Positions 1-9,148 are shown, counted from the first letter of the stretch. The stretch: 64,000 bases of DNA from Candidatus Dechloromonas phosphoritropha (GCA_016722705.1 JADKGN010000004.1:1922001-1986000), one strand, 5' to 3'. Numbers and translations: made by a program. The notes: generated from the letters alone by a model not told the origin.

Positions 1-786
1 CTGCTGTCGGGCATCGACCTCAGCGACCCCATGCGTTATGACGTGCTGCTGACCACGCAGCGGCCAACGCTGAACTCGCTGTTCCGGGCGCAGGGCTATC
101 AGATCTTCGGCGTCTATTCGGCGCTGGATTGGGAGTGGCCTGAACGTGCGTTTTACGGCTTCGATGTCCTCCTGACCCGGCGCGATCTGGGTTATGCGGG
201 GCCGGCCATGGGGTACTGGGAGATTCCCGATCAGTTCACGGCAGCGCGCTTCGAGCAGTTGTTCCCGCGCGCTGGCAATGCCCCGCCGCGCCTGGTTTTT
301 TTCCCTACCATCACCTGCCATCTGCCGTTCAGCCCGATACCGCCCTTTCAGCCGGACTGGCCCCGGGTACTTGGTGCGCAGCCCTTTGACGACTCCGAAG
401 TCCACCGCGCCCTGGCCGAGCGACCGAACTGGCTGGACATGTTCCCCGACTTTGTACGGATGGTCAGCTACACCTACCAATGGCTGGGCGCCTATCTGCG
501 TCAACCGGAGCCGCGCGAGGCCATCTATGTGTTGATAGGCGATCATCAGCCGGCGGCCAATATCACAGGCGACGACGCTTCCTGGGATGTTCCGGTCTAC
601 ATTGTCTCGCGCGACAGCAAACTGCTGGCACGCTTCGTCGAGCAGGGTTTTCACCATGGACTGGAGCCGCCGCGAAAGTCACTGGGGCCGCTGCATGCCC
701 TGACCGGGCTGCTGCTGCACGCTTTCTCGGCGCCGGACGCTGATCAGCCGGCGGCCTCGGTCCCGCTGGCGGAGACGAAACTTTGA
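1..786 (+). CDS. Sulfatase-fold membrane/periplasmic protein, C-terminal part (5' end cut by window)
   Basis: The frame is open from base 1, so the gene starts upstream; the first ATG inside the window (31) is not taken as the start. The visible ~260 residues contain a segment resembling the metal-binding end of the alkaline phosphatase/sulfatase superfamily: a GDHQP motif about two thirds along, as in LTA-synthase and OpgB-type phosphoglycerol transferases. A short Pro-rich FFPTITCHLPF segment lies before it. The nucleophile region is outside the window, so the exact activity cannot be told. Its 3' end overlaps the convergent GH17 gene by 43 bp. Inferred role: modification of an envelope polysaccharide, given the glucan genes next door; this is only context. 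Confidence 0.6.
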   Translation: MLSGIDLSDPMRYDVLLTTQRPTLNSLFRAQGYQIFGVYSALDWEWPERAFYGFDVLLTRRDLGYAGPAMGYWEIPDQFTAARFEQLFPRAGNAPPRLVFFPTITCHLPFSPIPPFQPDWPRVLGAQPFDDSEVHRALAERPNWLDMFPDFVRMVSYTYQWLGAYLRQPEPREAIYVLIGDHQPAANITGDDASWDVPVYIVSRDSKLLARFVEQGFHHGLEPPRKSLGPLHALTGLLLHAFSAPDADQPAASVPLAETKL

Positions 787-2459
787 GGCCAGCCGACAGC
801 AACAGCCAGAGCCAGCCAAATCAGTGCGAGACCCAACGCCTGCGTGTTGACCAGACCTTCCTGCGCGACCAGCACCACTGCGGATATCGCACAAACGGCG
901 GCCAAGGCGCGCTCGAGCCACGCGCCTCGGTCGAGCCGATCACCGAGCACGGTCAGGGCAAGGAACAAGACTGCCGGTGCAGCGAACAGGGGCCAGAAAA
1001 GCGGGCGGTAGCGGGCGTCGAACAGCAGCCCCTTGGCGATCAGCAAGACGCTGCAGAGCAGCACCGCCTGTGCGAACGCCAGTGCCTGTGTTCCCCGGGC
1101 GCTGGCGGTGCGCAACGCGGCGAGCACACCCGGGCGGGAGCCTGCCGAGCTTGTGCCGCCGAGGATGCGGGCGAGACGCCCCGCAGCGGCAAGCGCACAG
1201 AGCCCGGCGGTCGCCGCGGCGCTGACGCCCAAGGCCCAGTCGAGCGGGCCGCGACTCCACTCGAGCAGCATCTGCCACTGCAACAGCGCGAGCGCGACGA
1301 TGCCTGCCCCGGCGAGGCCCATCGCCGAGCAGGTAATGAGCAAACGGCGGCGCAGCCCAGCCCCGCCAGCTGCGCTGCGCGGAGTGCCGTGACCCCGCGC
1401 CCACAGCCACCCGGCGACGCTCCCGATGACCATTCCCAGCGGCACGCGCCACCATTGCGGGTCGCCAACGACCGCACCGCGCAGGGTAACCCGTGGCCGG
1501 CCGTCGGCGTCGAACATGCCCCAATAGCCGCCCATCGCGCCCTCCAGCCGGCGTTTCCACGGCTGGTCGAAGCCCTCGATCAGGTTAATTCCCGGCCCAG
1601 CGACTACCTGGGACCCGAGCGGGGCACGGGCGTTAAAAGCGAGCAGTTCACGTACAAAACGTGTCTGCTCCAGCCTTCCGGGCACGGCCGGTCCGCGCTG
1701 GCGGCCTGCCGCCGGCCAGCCGGTTTCGCCGACGAATATCGGCAATGGTGCAAAAAACGCACGCATTTGGGCGTTGACCGCAACAACATGCTCGACTGCC
1801 TGGGCTACGGCAACCGGCTCGTCTTCCCAGTAGGGCAGAACATGGATAGCGACGACATCGACGTGATCGCGCAGCACGTCGGCGTGGCGCAGCCAGAAGG
1901 CCCAGACATCGGCATAGGCGATCGGCACGGAAGATTCGCGGTGAGCCCGCGCGAGCAGCGCGGCCAGCGCCTCCGGGGTCTGTTCACCGCGCAGCAACAC
2001 CTCGTTGCCGACCACCAGCAAGTCGACCACATCTGCATATTCACGGCCAAGCGCCAACACCCGCTCGAGCTGGACTGTGTTGGCCGCCGCATCGCCATCG
2101 ATCCATGCGCCCAGCACCACCCGCATGCCCAGCGCCCGCGCGATCGCCGGTACCGCATCGAGTCCGTGGTCCACACCGTAGATGCGCACGCAGGAGGTCA
2201 TCTCGCGCAGCAGACGCAAATCGGCTTCAATCTGAGCCCGCTCGAGGTGCAATGTCGGGTCGAAGGGGTTGTGGTTCGGTCGGCGAAAGGGCGCATAAGA
2301 CACGCAAGGCACGCGCAGGTCGACGGCATCGGGCAAGGGCACGGGCCGACCCTGTGCAACGGCCCAGGCGAGCAGCCCGAGGACGCTCAGCACAAGCCCC
2401 GCCAACACCGTCGCTTGACGCCAGGGCGCAGGGGCTTGTCGTGAACAGGTCGCGTTCAT
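744..2459 (-). CDS. Membrane-anchored glycoside hydrolase family 17 (beta-1,3-glucan hydrolase/transglycosylase)
   Basis: About 571 aa. An N-terminal hydrophobic segment (residues ~17-36) is followed by a GH17-like (beta/alpha)8 domain with both catalytic glutamates visible: VVGNEVLLRG (acid/base) and VGETGWPAAG (nucleophile). The C-terminal ~200 residues contain several strongly hydrophobic stretches, so the protein is probably an inner-membrane protein with the hydrolase domain in the periplasm. I chose the ATG at 2459 (MNATCS) because the upstream extension reads as non-coding, low-quality sequence. It is divergent from the GH17-GT2 synthase gene with under 100 bp between the starts. GH17 relatives in rhizobial ndv loci remodel cyclic beta-1,3/1,6-glucans; the same role is inferred here. 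Confidence 0.8.
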   Translation of the reverse strand: MNATCSRQAPAPWRQATVLAGLVLSVLGLLAWAVAQGRPVPLPDAVDLRVPCVSYAPFRRPNHNPFDPTLHLERAQIEADLRLLREMTSCVRIYGVDHGLDAVPAIARALGMRVVLGAWIDGDAAANTVQLERVLALGREYADVVDLLVVGNEVLLRGEQTPEALAALLARAHRESSVPIAYADVWAFWLRHADVLRDHVDVVAIHVLPYWEDEPVAVAQAVEHVVAVNAQMRAFFAPLPIFVGETGWPAAGRQRGPAVPGRLEQTRFVRELLAFNARAPLGSQVVAGPGINLIEGFDQPWKRRLEGAMGGYWGMFDADGRPRVTLRGAVVGDPQWWRVPLGMVIGSVAGWLWARGHGTPRSAAGGAGLRRRLLITCSAMGLAGAGIVALALLQWQMLLEWSRGPLDWALGVSAAATAGLCALAAAGRLARILGGTSSAGSRPGVLAALRTASARGTQALAFAQAVLLCSVLLIAKGLLFDARYRPLFWPLFAAPAVLFLALTVLGDRLDRGAWLERALAAVCAISAVVLVAQEGLVNTQALGLALIWLALAVAVGWPQSFVSASGTEAAG

Positions 2460-2542
2460 ATCAGCAAGCCGTAGCAGCGCAGCGAGAAACCCGGCATGTG
2501 GATCAGGGCATTGGTGACGATTGCACAATCGTAGCGCAGAAA

Positions 2543-5284
2543 GTGGGGGATACCGGCAGTTTGCCGCGTCGCGCAGGGGCAGTTGGAGCGAACGGCGCAA
2601 CGCCGGACCGGCCCGACCCCGGGCGAGGCACTGCCGTACGCTGGGCCGGCGCGCTGCTCATTGCAGCGTTCGTGGCACTTATCAACCTGCTGATCTGGCG
2701 GGCCTTCAATCCGTCTGTGGTGGCGCCCGATGTGCCAATGCGGGTCACCGGGTTGGCTTACAGCGGCTTCCAGCGTTGGGAAAGCCCGTTCACCGGGCGC
2801 TTTCCAAGCGATGCGGAGCTCGCTGGCGACCTGCACAAGCTGGCCGGCCTGACCACTCGCCTGCGTACCTACAGCGCGAGCGAACTGCCAACGTTGCCGA
2901 CGCTGGCTGCGCAAGCTGGCTTGCAACTAAGCGCCGGGGTCTGGCTTGACCACCGCCACCCGAACAATGAGCGCGAAATCACCGCCATCGTCGAAGCAGT
3001 TTCCCGGCACCCAGGCATCGAACGAGTGATCGCCGGTAATGAAACCCAGTTGCGCAGCAAGCTTGATCCGATCGAGCTGTACGGCTATCTCGATCGCCTG
3101 CGTGCCACCTTGTCAGTGCCGGTATCCACCGCCGAGCCCTGGCATGTGTGGTTGAGCCAGCCAGCGCTGGCCGAGCATGTGGATTTCATCACCGTACATC
3201 TGTTGCCTTACTGGGAAGGGGTACCCGTTGAGCTCGCGGTCGATTACGCGCTGCAGCGCTACGCCGAAGTGCGCGAGCGTTTTCCGGGCAAGCCGGTGGT
3301 GATCGGTGAAATCGGCTGGCCGAGCAACGGCGAGCGCGTGGCGGCGGCGCAAGCCACGCCCGATCGTCAGGCGGTGTTCGTGCGTACCTTTCTCGAGCGT
3401 GTCGCCGGGCGAGACCTCGATTATTTCCTGATGGAGGCGGTTGACCAACCGTGGAAGCACGCCAGCGAGGGGACTGCCGGCGCTCACTGGGGACTGCTCG
3501 ACGCAGCGCGGCAGGCGAAGTTCGCCTTCACCGGCCCGGTGCGGGCTGACCCGTTCTGGTCAGAGAAAGCACTCACCTCGGCGGCGTTGGGCTTGCTGGC
3601 GATGCTGCCCTTGCTGTTCTTTTTTTCACCGATGCGGCTGGCCGGTCGCATAACTCTTGCTCTGAGCCTGCAGGCGACGGCTTCGTTCGCCGTACTCCTG
3701 GCGACGGTGCCCCTCCTGCACTATCTGCGCCCCTTCGACATCGTACCGCTAGCCTTATTGGTGCCTGCACTGGCGATGATCGCCGCGATTCTACTGGTGC
3801 AAGTCCTTGAGTTCGCCGAGCTGTTCTGGCCGGGTAGCCTACGCCACCAGGCGGCACCGTACCCGCTCGCTGCCGGCATGCGGACCCCTTTCGTCAGCAT
3901 TCATCTGGCCTGCAGCAATGAGCCGCCAGCGATGGTAATCGCCGCGATCGACAGCCTGCTGACGCTGGAATGGCCGGCTTTCGAGGTCCTGGTGGTGGAC
4001 AACAACACGGGTAATCAAGCGCTGTGGAAACCGGTCGAAGCGCATGTTCGCGCCCGTCTGGCGGCAGCGGACAAGGGATCTGACACTGCGGCGTCCGGCC
4101 CAAGCCTGAGTTTTTTTCATCTACCACACTGGCCTGGCTACAAGGCCGGAGCGTTGAACTTTGCGCTCGAGCACACCGATCCGCGCGCCGAATGGGTTGC
4201 CGTAGTCGACGCCGACTACTTGGTAAAGCCGGAGTGGCTGCGGGCGCTCGCCGGCTATTTCGCCGACATGGCGGTAGGCGTCGTGCAGTCGCCGCAAGCC
4301 CATCGCGACTGGTCGGACACGCGCCTGCGCCGCATGATGAACTGGGAGTACGACGGCTTTTTCCGTATCGGCATGCACCACCGCCAGGAACGTGACGCAG
4401 CGATCCAGCATGGCACCATGACGCTTATCCGGGCCGCAGCGCTACGCGACGTCGGCGGATGGGATGTCGACTGCGTCTGTGAAGACACCGAACTGGGCCT
4501 GCGCCTGATGCAAGCGGGTTTCCGGTTGATTTACGTCGACCAAGTACTGGGCACCGGCCTGGTACCGACCGATTTTGCCGCCTATCAGCGCCAGCGCCGG
4601 CGCTGGGCGCAGGGCGCAATGCAGATCCTGCGGCGCCATTGGGCGATCTTGTTCGGTGAATCTCGGCTGCAGCCGGCCCAACGCTACCATTTCATCGCCG
4701 GCTGGCTGCCCTGGCTGGGCGACACCTTACATCTATTCTTCAGCGTTGCGGCCATTAGCTGGACCCTGGGTGTGCTCGCTGCGCCGCAGATCTTCGGCTT
4801 GCCGATAGCGCTTTTTGTGGTGCCGCTGGCGGTATTTTTTGTCACGCGGCTGGCGCTGGTCCCACTACTCTATAGCCGTCGGGTACCCTGTCCGGCAGCC
4901 GATGTTGCTGGCGCGGCGTTGGCCGGCATGGGGCTCTCGCACAGCATCGCCCGCGGCGTCATCGCCGGATTGTCTGGCCGACGTGCTGTTTTCGATGTGA
5001 CCCGCAAGGGTAAGACCAGCGACAATCCGGAAGCGCCACCCCTTCAGCAACCGGGTGCGTTCGCTTCGGTTCGCGAGGAATCCGTCCTGCTACTGGGCCT
5101 GTTGCTGTGCATTGCCGCGCTCGGTTTCGCGCCTGGCGATCCGAGTGCCGCGCTGAAGGGATGGATCCTGGCGCTGAGCCTGCAGGCTTTACCCTATGCC
5201 GCGGCCATCGGCTGTGCGTGGCTTTCATTCCGGGCATCCCAGAGTCCAGCCACGAAGCTTGAGCCCCCTCTTGCGGGACGATGA
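2543..5284 (+). CDS. Beta-1,3-glucan synthase-like protein: GH17 domain fused to processive GT2 (NdvB type)
   Basis: About 913 aa from the GTG proposed here; the true start is uncertain because no ATG lies close to the first conserved residues. Order: one TM helix (WAGALLIAAFVALINLL), a periplasmic GH17-like domain with both glutamates (AGNETQLR; GEIGWPSNG), TM helices, a cytoplasmic GT2 domain with the processive signature (VVVDNNTG, VVDADY, CEDTELGLRL, QRRRWAQG), and further TM helices. This architecture matches Pseudomonas NdvB, which makes periplasmic cyclic beta-1,3-glucans. UDP-glucose as donor is inferred from the family. The divergent GH17 partner and the sulfatase-fold gene suggest one glucan synthesis and modification locus. 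Confidence 0.82.
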   Translation: MGDTGSLPRRAGAVGANGATPDRPDPGRGTAVRWAGALLIAAFVALINLLIWRAFNPSVVAPDVPMRVTGLAYSGFQRWESPFTGRFPSDAELAGDLHKLAGLTTRLRTYSASELPTLPTLAAQAGLQLSAGVWLDHRHPNNEREITAIVEAVSRHPGIERVIAGNETQLRSKLDPIELYGYLDRLRATLSVPVSTAEPWHVWLSQPALAEHVDFITVHLLPYWEGVPVELAVDYALQRYAEVRERFPGKPVVIGEIGWPSNGERVAAAQATPDRQAVFVRTFLERVAGRDLDYFLMEAVDQPWKHASEGTAGAHWGLLDAARQAKFAFTGPVRADPFWSEKALTSAALGLLAMLPLLFFFSPMRLAGRITLALSLQATASFAVLLATVPLLHYLRPFDIVPLALLVPALAMIAAILLVQVLEFAELFWPGSLRHQAAPYPLAAGMRTPFVSIHLACSNEPPAMVIAAIDSLLTLEWPAFEVLVVDNNTGNQALWKPVEAHVRARLAAADKGSDTAASGPSLSFFHLPHWPGYKAGALNFALEHTDPRAEWVAVVDADYLVKPEWLRALAGYFADMAVGVVQSPQAHRDWSDTRLRRMMNWEYDGFFRIGMHHRQERDAAIQHGTMTLIRAAALRDVGGWDVDCVCEDTELGLRLMQAGFRLIYVDQVLGTGLVPTDFAAYQRQRRRWAQGAMQILRRHWAILFGESRLQPAQRYHFIAGWLPWLGDTLHLFFSVAAISWTLGVLAAPQIFGLPIALFVVPLAVFFVTRLALVPLLYSRRVPCPAADVAGAALAGMGLSHSIARGVIAGLSGRRAVFDVTRKGKTSDNPEAPPLQQPGAFASVREESVLLLGLLLCIAALGFAPGDPSAALKGWILALSLQALPYAAAIGCAWLSFRASQSPATKLEPPLAGR

Positions 5285-5466
5285 CGGTTCAACCTGAAAA
5301 CTGTTGGTGGACGCACGGGTGTGTGGTTTGTCGCCAACGCCGCCCCCCAGTTCAGGAATATATCTGCACAAACACCTGCATCAGCAAGCGTTGCATATCT
5401 CAAGGGATGAAATGTTTACGCAAAACGGCGGGCTGGCTCCCACAGTTTCCGTTGTGGCAAACCGCC

Positions 5467-6714
5467 TTATGCCTGGTAAACAACCCGCCCGCCAACCAGG
5501 GTTGCCTTGACCTTGCCACTCATCAGGTAGCCGGTCCACGGTGAATTCTTGCCTCTGCTCTTGAGGGTATCCGGGGTCAATTGCCAGATCGCCGCCGGAT
5601 CGAAAATACAGACATCCGCCGTCGCCCCCACGGCAAGCTGCCCGCTTTGCAGCCCGAGCACCTCGGCCGGCGCCGCTGTGATCCGGGCTAGTGCCGCGGG
5701 TAACGCCACTCCCGCTGCTTCCGCCCACCTCAGGGTCAGCGGCAACAGGACTTCGAGGCCGGTCGCGCCCGCCTTGGCCTCGCCAAACGGCAGCAGCTTT
5801 TCGTCGGCGTCGACCGGCGTATGGTCGGAACAGATTGCCGCCAACCCGGCGACCGCCGCTGCCGACAGCGCCTGGCGGTCGCGCTCGGTACGCAGAGGCG
5901 GAACGAAACGGGCGTGCGGGTTGAAATAGCCGATGTCGTAGTCGGTCAGCAGCAAGTGATGGACGCCGATGTCGCAGGTGATGGGCAGTCCTTCGTCGCG
6001 GGCCGCACCGATCAACACCGTACCGGCTGCCGAGGACAGACGCGTGAAATGCACCCGACAACCCGTGTCGCGTACCAGTTGCAGGATGGTGGCGATGGCA
6101 ATGGTCTCGGCGGCGACCGGGATCCCGGCCAGGCCAAGTCGGCTGGCCACCGCGCCTTCGTGGGCGATGCCGTTGCGCGACAACCAGTAATCCTGTGGCT
6201 GAAGCCAGACCGGAAAGCTGAAGGTCGCGGCGTACTCCATGGCCCGCAACAGCGCCTCGGTATCAACGACCGGGGCCTTGGCCTGCGAGAAGGCGATACA
6301 GCCCGCCTTTTTCAGGCCGGCCAGTTCGGCCAAGCGTTCTCCTTGCAGACCTATGGTCAGCGCGCCGAGCGGCAGCACCCGGGCCTTGCCGATATCCTTG
6401 GCGCGGTGGATCAGGCGATCTGCCAGTTCCGGTTCGTCGAGGGGTGGGACGGCATCGGGGGGCACGACGACGGTAGTCACACCTCCGGCGACGGCGGCGG
6501 CCAGTTCGGCCTCGATGCTGTTGAGACGGGCACCGAGGTCGATCAGCCCGGGGCAAACGACGCACCGGGTCGCGTCGACAGTGCGCTCGGCGACGAAGCC
6601 GGCCGGCGCCTCGCCGACGCCCGCCACCTTGCCGTCGGCAATATACAGAGAAGCGTTGCGGTCGACAGCGTTTTTCGGGTCGATTACGCGGCCATTTTCA
6701 ATAGCGATATTCAT
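5467..6714 (-). CDS. pyrC': Dihydroorotase-like protein PyrC', probably non-catalytic
   Basis: 415 aa, amidohydrolase fold. The metal-binding HxH motif expected after the first strand is absent: the position reads GLIDLGARLNS instead of DxHxH. A late CSDHTPVDADEK segment is kept. This matches the inactive PyrC' (PyrX) of pseudomonads and relatives, which is needed to assemble aspartate carbamoyltransferase rather than to make dihydroorotate. The start ATG at 6714 follows the pyrB TGA with a single base between, and GGGGAA lies just upstream; an ATG 15 bp earlier would overlap pyrB. Last gene of the yqgE-ruvX-pyrR-pyrB-pyrC' run. A catalytic pyrC is expected elsewhere. Confidence 0.88.
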   Translation of the reverse strand: MNIAIENGRVIDPKNAVDRNASLYIADGKVAGVGEAPAGFVAERTVDATRCVVCPGLIDLGARLNSIEAELAAAVAGGVTTVVVPPDAVPPLDEPELADRLIHRAKDIGKARVLPLGALTIGLQGERLAELAGLKKAGCIAFSQAKAPVVDTEALLRAMEYAATFSFPVWLQPQDYWLSRNGIAHEGAVASRLGLAGIPVAAETIAIATILQLVRDTGCRVHFTRLSSAAGTVLIGAARDEGLPITCDIGVHHLLLTDYDIGYFNPHARFVPPLRTERDRQALSAAAVAGLAAICSDHTPVDADEKLLPFGEAKAGATGLEVLLPLTLRWAEAAGVALPAALARITAAPAEVLGLQSGQLAVGATADVCIFDPAAIWQLTPDTLKSRGKNSPWTGYLMSGKVKATLVGGRVVYQA

Positions 6715-6715
6715 G

Positions 6716-7675
6716 TCAATTCCCCGCAACGATGCTCATGACGGCCATGCGCACCGCGATGCCGAAGGTGACCTGGGGCAGGATCACCGCCTGCGGTCCG
6801 TCGGCCACGGCCGAGTGAATCTCGACGCCGCGGTTCATCGGCCCCGGGTGCATGACGATGGCGTCGGGTCTGGCGAGCGCCAAGTTCTGTGGCGTCAGGC
6901 CGTAGTGGCGGAAGTATTCGCCTGCCGACGGCAGCAGCGCGCCGGCCATGCGCTCGTTCTGCAGGCGCAGCATGATAATGACATCGCAATCCCTGAGGCC
7001 CTCGTTCATGTCGTGGAAAACCTGCACGCCGAGCTTGTCAAGATGCTTGGGCAGCAGCGTTTCCGGCCCGATGGCGCGAACTTCCGGCACACCCAGCGTC
7101 GTCAGGGCCTGGATGTCCGAGCGCGCGACGCGCGAATGCAGAATGTCGCCGACGATGGCTACGCGCAACCGGGTGAAGTCCTTTTTGTAGTGACGGATCG
7201 TGTACATGTCGAGCAGGCCCTGCGTTGGGTGCGCATGGCGGCCGTCGCCGGCGTTGATGATGTGGACGTCGTCACGGCCGATACGCTGCAGATGCTCGGC
7301 GATTAGGTAGGGAGCGCCGCTCGACGCATGACGGACGACAAAGAGATTGGCGTGCATGGCACACAGGTTGTCGATGGTATCGAGCAGCGTCTCGCCCTTG
7401 GCGGTCGACGAACGATTGATGTCGAGATTGATGACGTCGGCCGAGAGGCGCTTGGCGGCGATATCGAAAGTCGTTCGCGTGCGTGTCGAGTTTTCGAAGA
7501 ACAGGTTGAAGACGCTCTTGCCGCGCAGCAGGGGCACTTTCTTGACATCGCGTGCCGAGACTTCCATGAACGAGGCGGCGGTGTCGAGAATCTGGGCAAT
7601 AACGGGCTGCGGCAAGCCCTCGATCGACAACAGGTGGATCAGTTCGCCGGTTCGGTTCAACTGTGGATTATGCAT
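6716..7675 (-). CDS. pyrB: Aspartate carbamoyltransferase catalytic subunit
   Basis: 319 aa, full length. It makes N-carbamoyl-aspartate from carbamoyl phosphate and aspartate, the first committed pyrimidine step. Carbamoyl-phosphate binding motif FFENSTRTRTTF, the HASSGAPY and HPTQGLLDMY segments and the late MHPGPMNRGVEI loop are all present. The start overlaps the end of pyrR by 8 bp, and pyrC' begins one base after the stop. No pyrI regulatory subunit follows; in this arrangement the PyrB trimer is usually held in a dodecamer with PyrC', which agrees with the neighbour. Confidence 0.97.
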   Translation of the reverse strand: MHNPQLNRTGELIHLLSIEGLPQPVIAQILDTAASFMEVSARDVKKVPLLRGKSVFNLFFENSTRTRTTFDIAAKRLSADVINLDINRSSTAKGETLLDTIDNLCAMHANLFVVRHASSGAPYLIAEHLQRIGRDDVHIINAGDGRHAHPTQGLLDMYTIRHYKKDFTRLRVAIVGDILHSRVARSDIQALTTLGVPEVRAIGPETLLPKHLDKLGVQVFHDMNEGLRDCDVIIMLRLQNERMAGALLPSAGEYFRHYGLTPQNLALARPDAIVMHPGPMNRGVEIHSAVADGPQAVILPQVTFGIAVRMAVMSIVAGN

Positions 7676-8177
7676 TCGCGAGCCTCCAGGTCAGCCGGCC
7701 ATCGTCCCGCTTGCTCAGTTCCAGGCTTTCGCCGTCGCTCAGGGACACATCCCAGACGCAGTAGGCGGCTCCGATCGGCAGTTCCCGGCCGCCACGGTCG
7801 GCCAGTACCGCCAGCGCCACCGACGCCGGGCGACCATAGTCGAACAGTTCGTTAAGCGCAGCGCGGGTGGTGCGCCCGGTGTAGAGCACATCATCGACCA
7901 GAATCAGGTGACGACCTTCGACAGTGAAGGGGATGACCGTCGGCTTGACCTGCGGATGCAGGCCTTTCGCGGCGAAATCATCGCGGTAGAAGGAGACGTC
8001 GATCAACCCGATATCCCCGGGAAGACCGAGGAGTTCCTTGAGTCGCCCGGCAATCCAGGCCCCGCCGCTGAAGATGCCTATAAGCGCGGGCTGGCGATGC
8101 AGGTGCGGGCGAATCTGTTCGGCCAGTTGACGGCACTGGATCTCGGCGTCAGGCAGGGGGCTGGGCAGGGGCGGCAT
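7668..8177 (-). CDS. pyrR: PyrR bifunctional pyrimidine regulator / uracil phosphoribosyltransferase
   Basis: 169 aa from the ATG at 8177 (MPPLPSPLPD). Type I phosphoribosyltransferase fold with the PRPP loop LILVDDVLYTGRTTRAAL. Known Gram-positive PyrR binds pyr leader RNA and also has UPRTase activity; in proteobacteria only the PRTase role or a modified regulatory role is usual. The start lies inside the 3' end of ruvX (29 bp overlap), so it is translationally coupled. No PyrR-binding attenuator was recognised in this operon. Confidence 0.9.
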   Translation of the reverse strand: MPPLPSPLPDAEIQCRQLAEQIRPHLHRQPALIGIFSGGAWIAGRLKELLGLPGDIGLIDVSFYRDDFAAKGLHPQVKPTVIPFTVEGRHLILVDDVLYTGRTTRAALNELFDYGRPASVALAVLADRGGRELPIGAAYCVWDVSLSDGESLELSKRDDGRLTWRLANA

Positions 8178-8595
8178 GGTGCGGGCTTTCGAACCAGGTT
8201 TGAAGAATGAGTTGGGCCGCCACGGCATCGAGCAGCGGCCTGGCGGACTTACTGTTATGGCCGGCTTCCCGAAGCCGGGCTTCGGCATCGAGCGAGGTCA
8301 GGCGCTCGTCGGCCAGGCCGACCGGCAGGTTGAAACGGCGGCGCAGGCGTTCGGCGAACTTCTGTGCCAGTCGCGTCATCTCGTGCGGCGTGCCATCGGC
8401 ATGGGTTGACAGACCGACCACCAGTTGGACCGGCCGCCATTCGGCAACGAGCTTGCCGATGGCAGCGAAGCGGTCATCGTTCGATTCGGCATGGATCACC
8501 GTCAACGGATGGGCGCTGCCGAGCAGGGTCTCCCCAGTGGCAACTCCGATGCGCTTTTCGCCAAAATCGAACGCCAGTACGGTGCCTTCAGGCAT
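8149..8595 (-). CDS. ruvX: Putative pre-16S rRNA nuclease / Holliday junction resolvase-like RuvX (YqgF)
   Basis: 148 aa. RNase H-like fold with the first catalytic Asp in LAFDFGEKRIGVA, a VVGLSTHADGTPHEM strand and the conserved DERLTS and KSARPLLDAVAA segments near the end. YqgF family members mature the 5' end of 16S rRNA; a resolvase role was proposed earlier. It overlaps yqgE by 8 bp and pyrR by 29 bp, the usual betaproteobacterial order. Confidence 0.93.
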   Translation of the reverse strand: MPEGTVLAFDFGEKRIGVATGETLLGSAHPLTVIHAESNDDRFAAIGKLVAEWRPVQLVVGLSTHADGTPHEMTRLAQKFAERLRRRFNLPVGLADERLTSLDAEARLREAGHNSKSARPLLDAVAAQLILQTWFESPHHAAPAQPPA

Positions 8596-9148
8596 GCCCG
8601 GCGACGTCGGAAAGCTGTGTGAAACTGATGCCGAGTTTCTGCATTGCCGCCGGCAAACGCTCTTCCGGCGGCAGATCGAAAAGAATGCTGTTCTTCGCGG
8701 GCACCGTTAGCCATGAATTTTGGGCCAGTTCGGCTTCCAGTTGTCCGGCATCCCAGCCGGAGTAACCGAGCGTCACGATAATTTCGGAAGGGAAGCCCGC
8801 GCTCCCGACCGAAGTCAGGACGTCGCGCGAACTGGTCAAGCCGACCTCGTCATTCACGGTCAGTGTCGACTGCCACTGTCCCACCGGACGATGTAGCACG
8901 AATCCGCGGTCAAGTTGTACCGGACCGCCGAAATAGACGGGCAGATTGTTCAAATTTTCCGCATCCAGCTTGATGTCGATCTTTTCGAACAGCCCCGCCA
9001 ATGTCATGTCGATTGGCCGGTTGACGATAATCCCCAGCGCTCCGTTCTCGTTGTGCTCGCAGATATAGACAAGCGCACGGGAGAAATACAGATCTTCCAG
9101 GCTCGGCATGGCAATCAGGAAATTGTCGGTGAGATTAACGCTGTTCAT
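8588..9148 (-). CDS. yqgE: YqgE/AlgH family protein
   Basis: 186 aa, typical family length. Conserved segments include NFLIAMPSLEDLYFSRALVYICEHN at the N-terminus (key residues M-P, F, V-Y-I-C-E-H), GIIVNRPI and FGGPVQLDRGFVLH, plus the late LGYSGWDAGQLE motif. Biochemical function is not settled; AlgH was linked to alginate regulation in Pseudomonas. First gene of the minus-strand pyr operon, divergent from the photolyase gene with 37 bp between starts. Confidence 0.93.
   Translation of the reverse strand: MNSVNLTDNFLIAMPSLEDLYFSRALVYICEHNENGALGIIVNRPIDMTLAGLFEKIDIKLDAENLNNLPVYFGGPVQLDRGFVLHRPVGQWQSTLTVNDEVGLTSSRDVLTSVGSAGFPSEIIVTLGYSGWDAGQLEAELAQNSWLTVPAKNSILFDLPPEERLPAAMQKLGISFTQLSDVAGHA

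Noticed and set aside
783..2444. 553-codon plus-strand frame opposite the GH17 gene
   Set aside because: It is the antisense shadow of a clearly conserved gene in high-GC DNA; the translation is Gln/Arg/Pro-rich without any domain. The same applies to long frames opposite pyrC' (5821-6741), hemL (21365-22762), rnb (29325-30815), lpdA (35721-37055), fused glycosyltransferase (59998-61503) and the serine hydrolase (46244-47251).
2105..2542. N-terminal extension of about 145 codons on the GH17-GT2 synthase
   Set aside because: The extension is Arg/Pro/Ala-rich and lies antisense to the N-terminal coding part of the divergent GH17 gene; the real protein should begin near its first TM helix.
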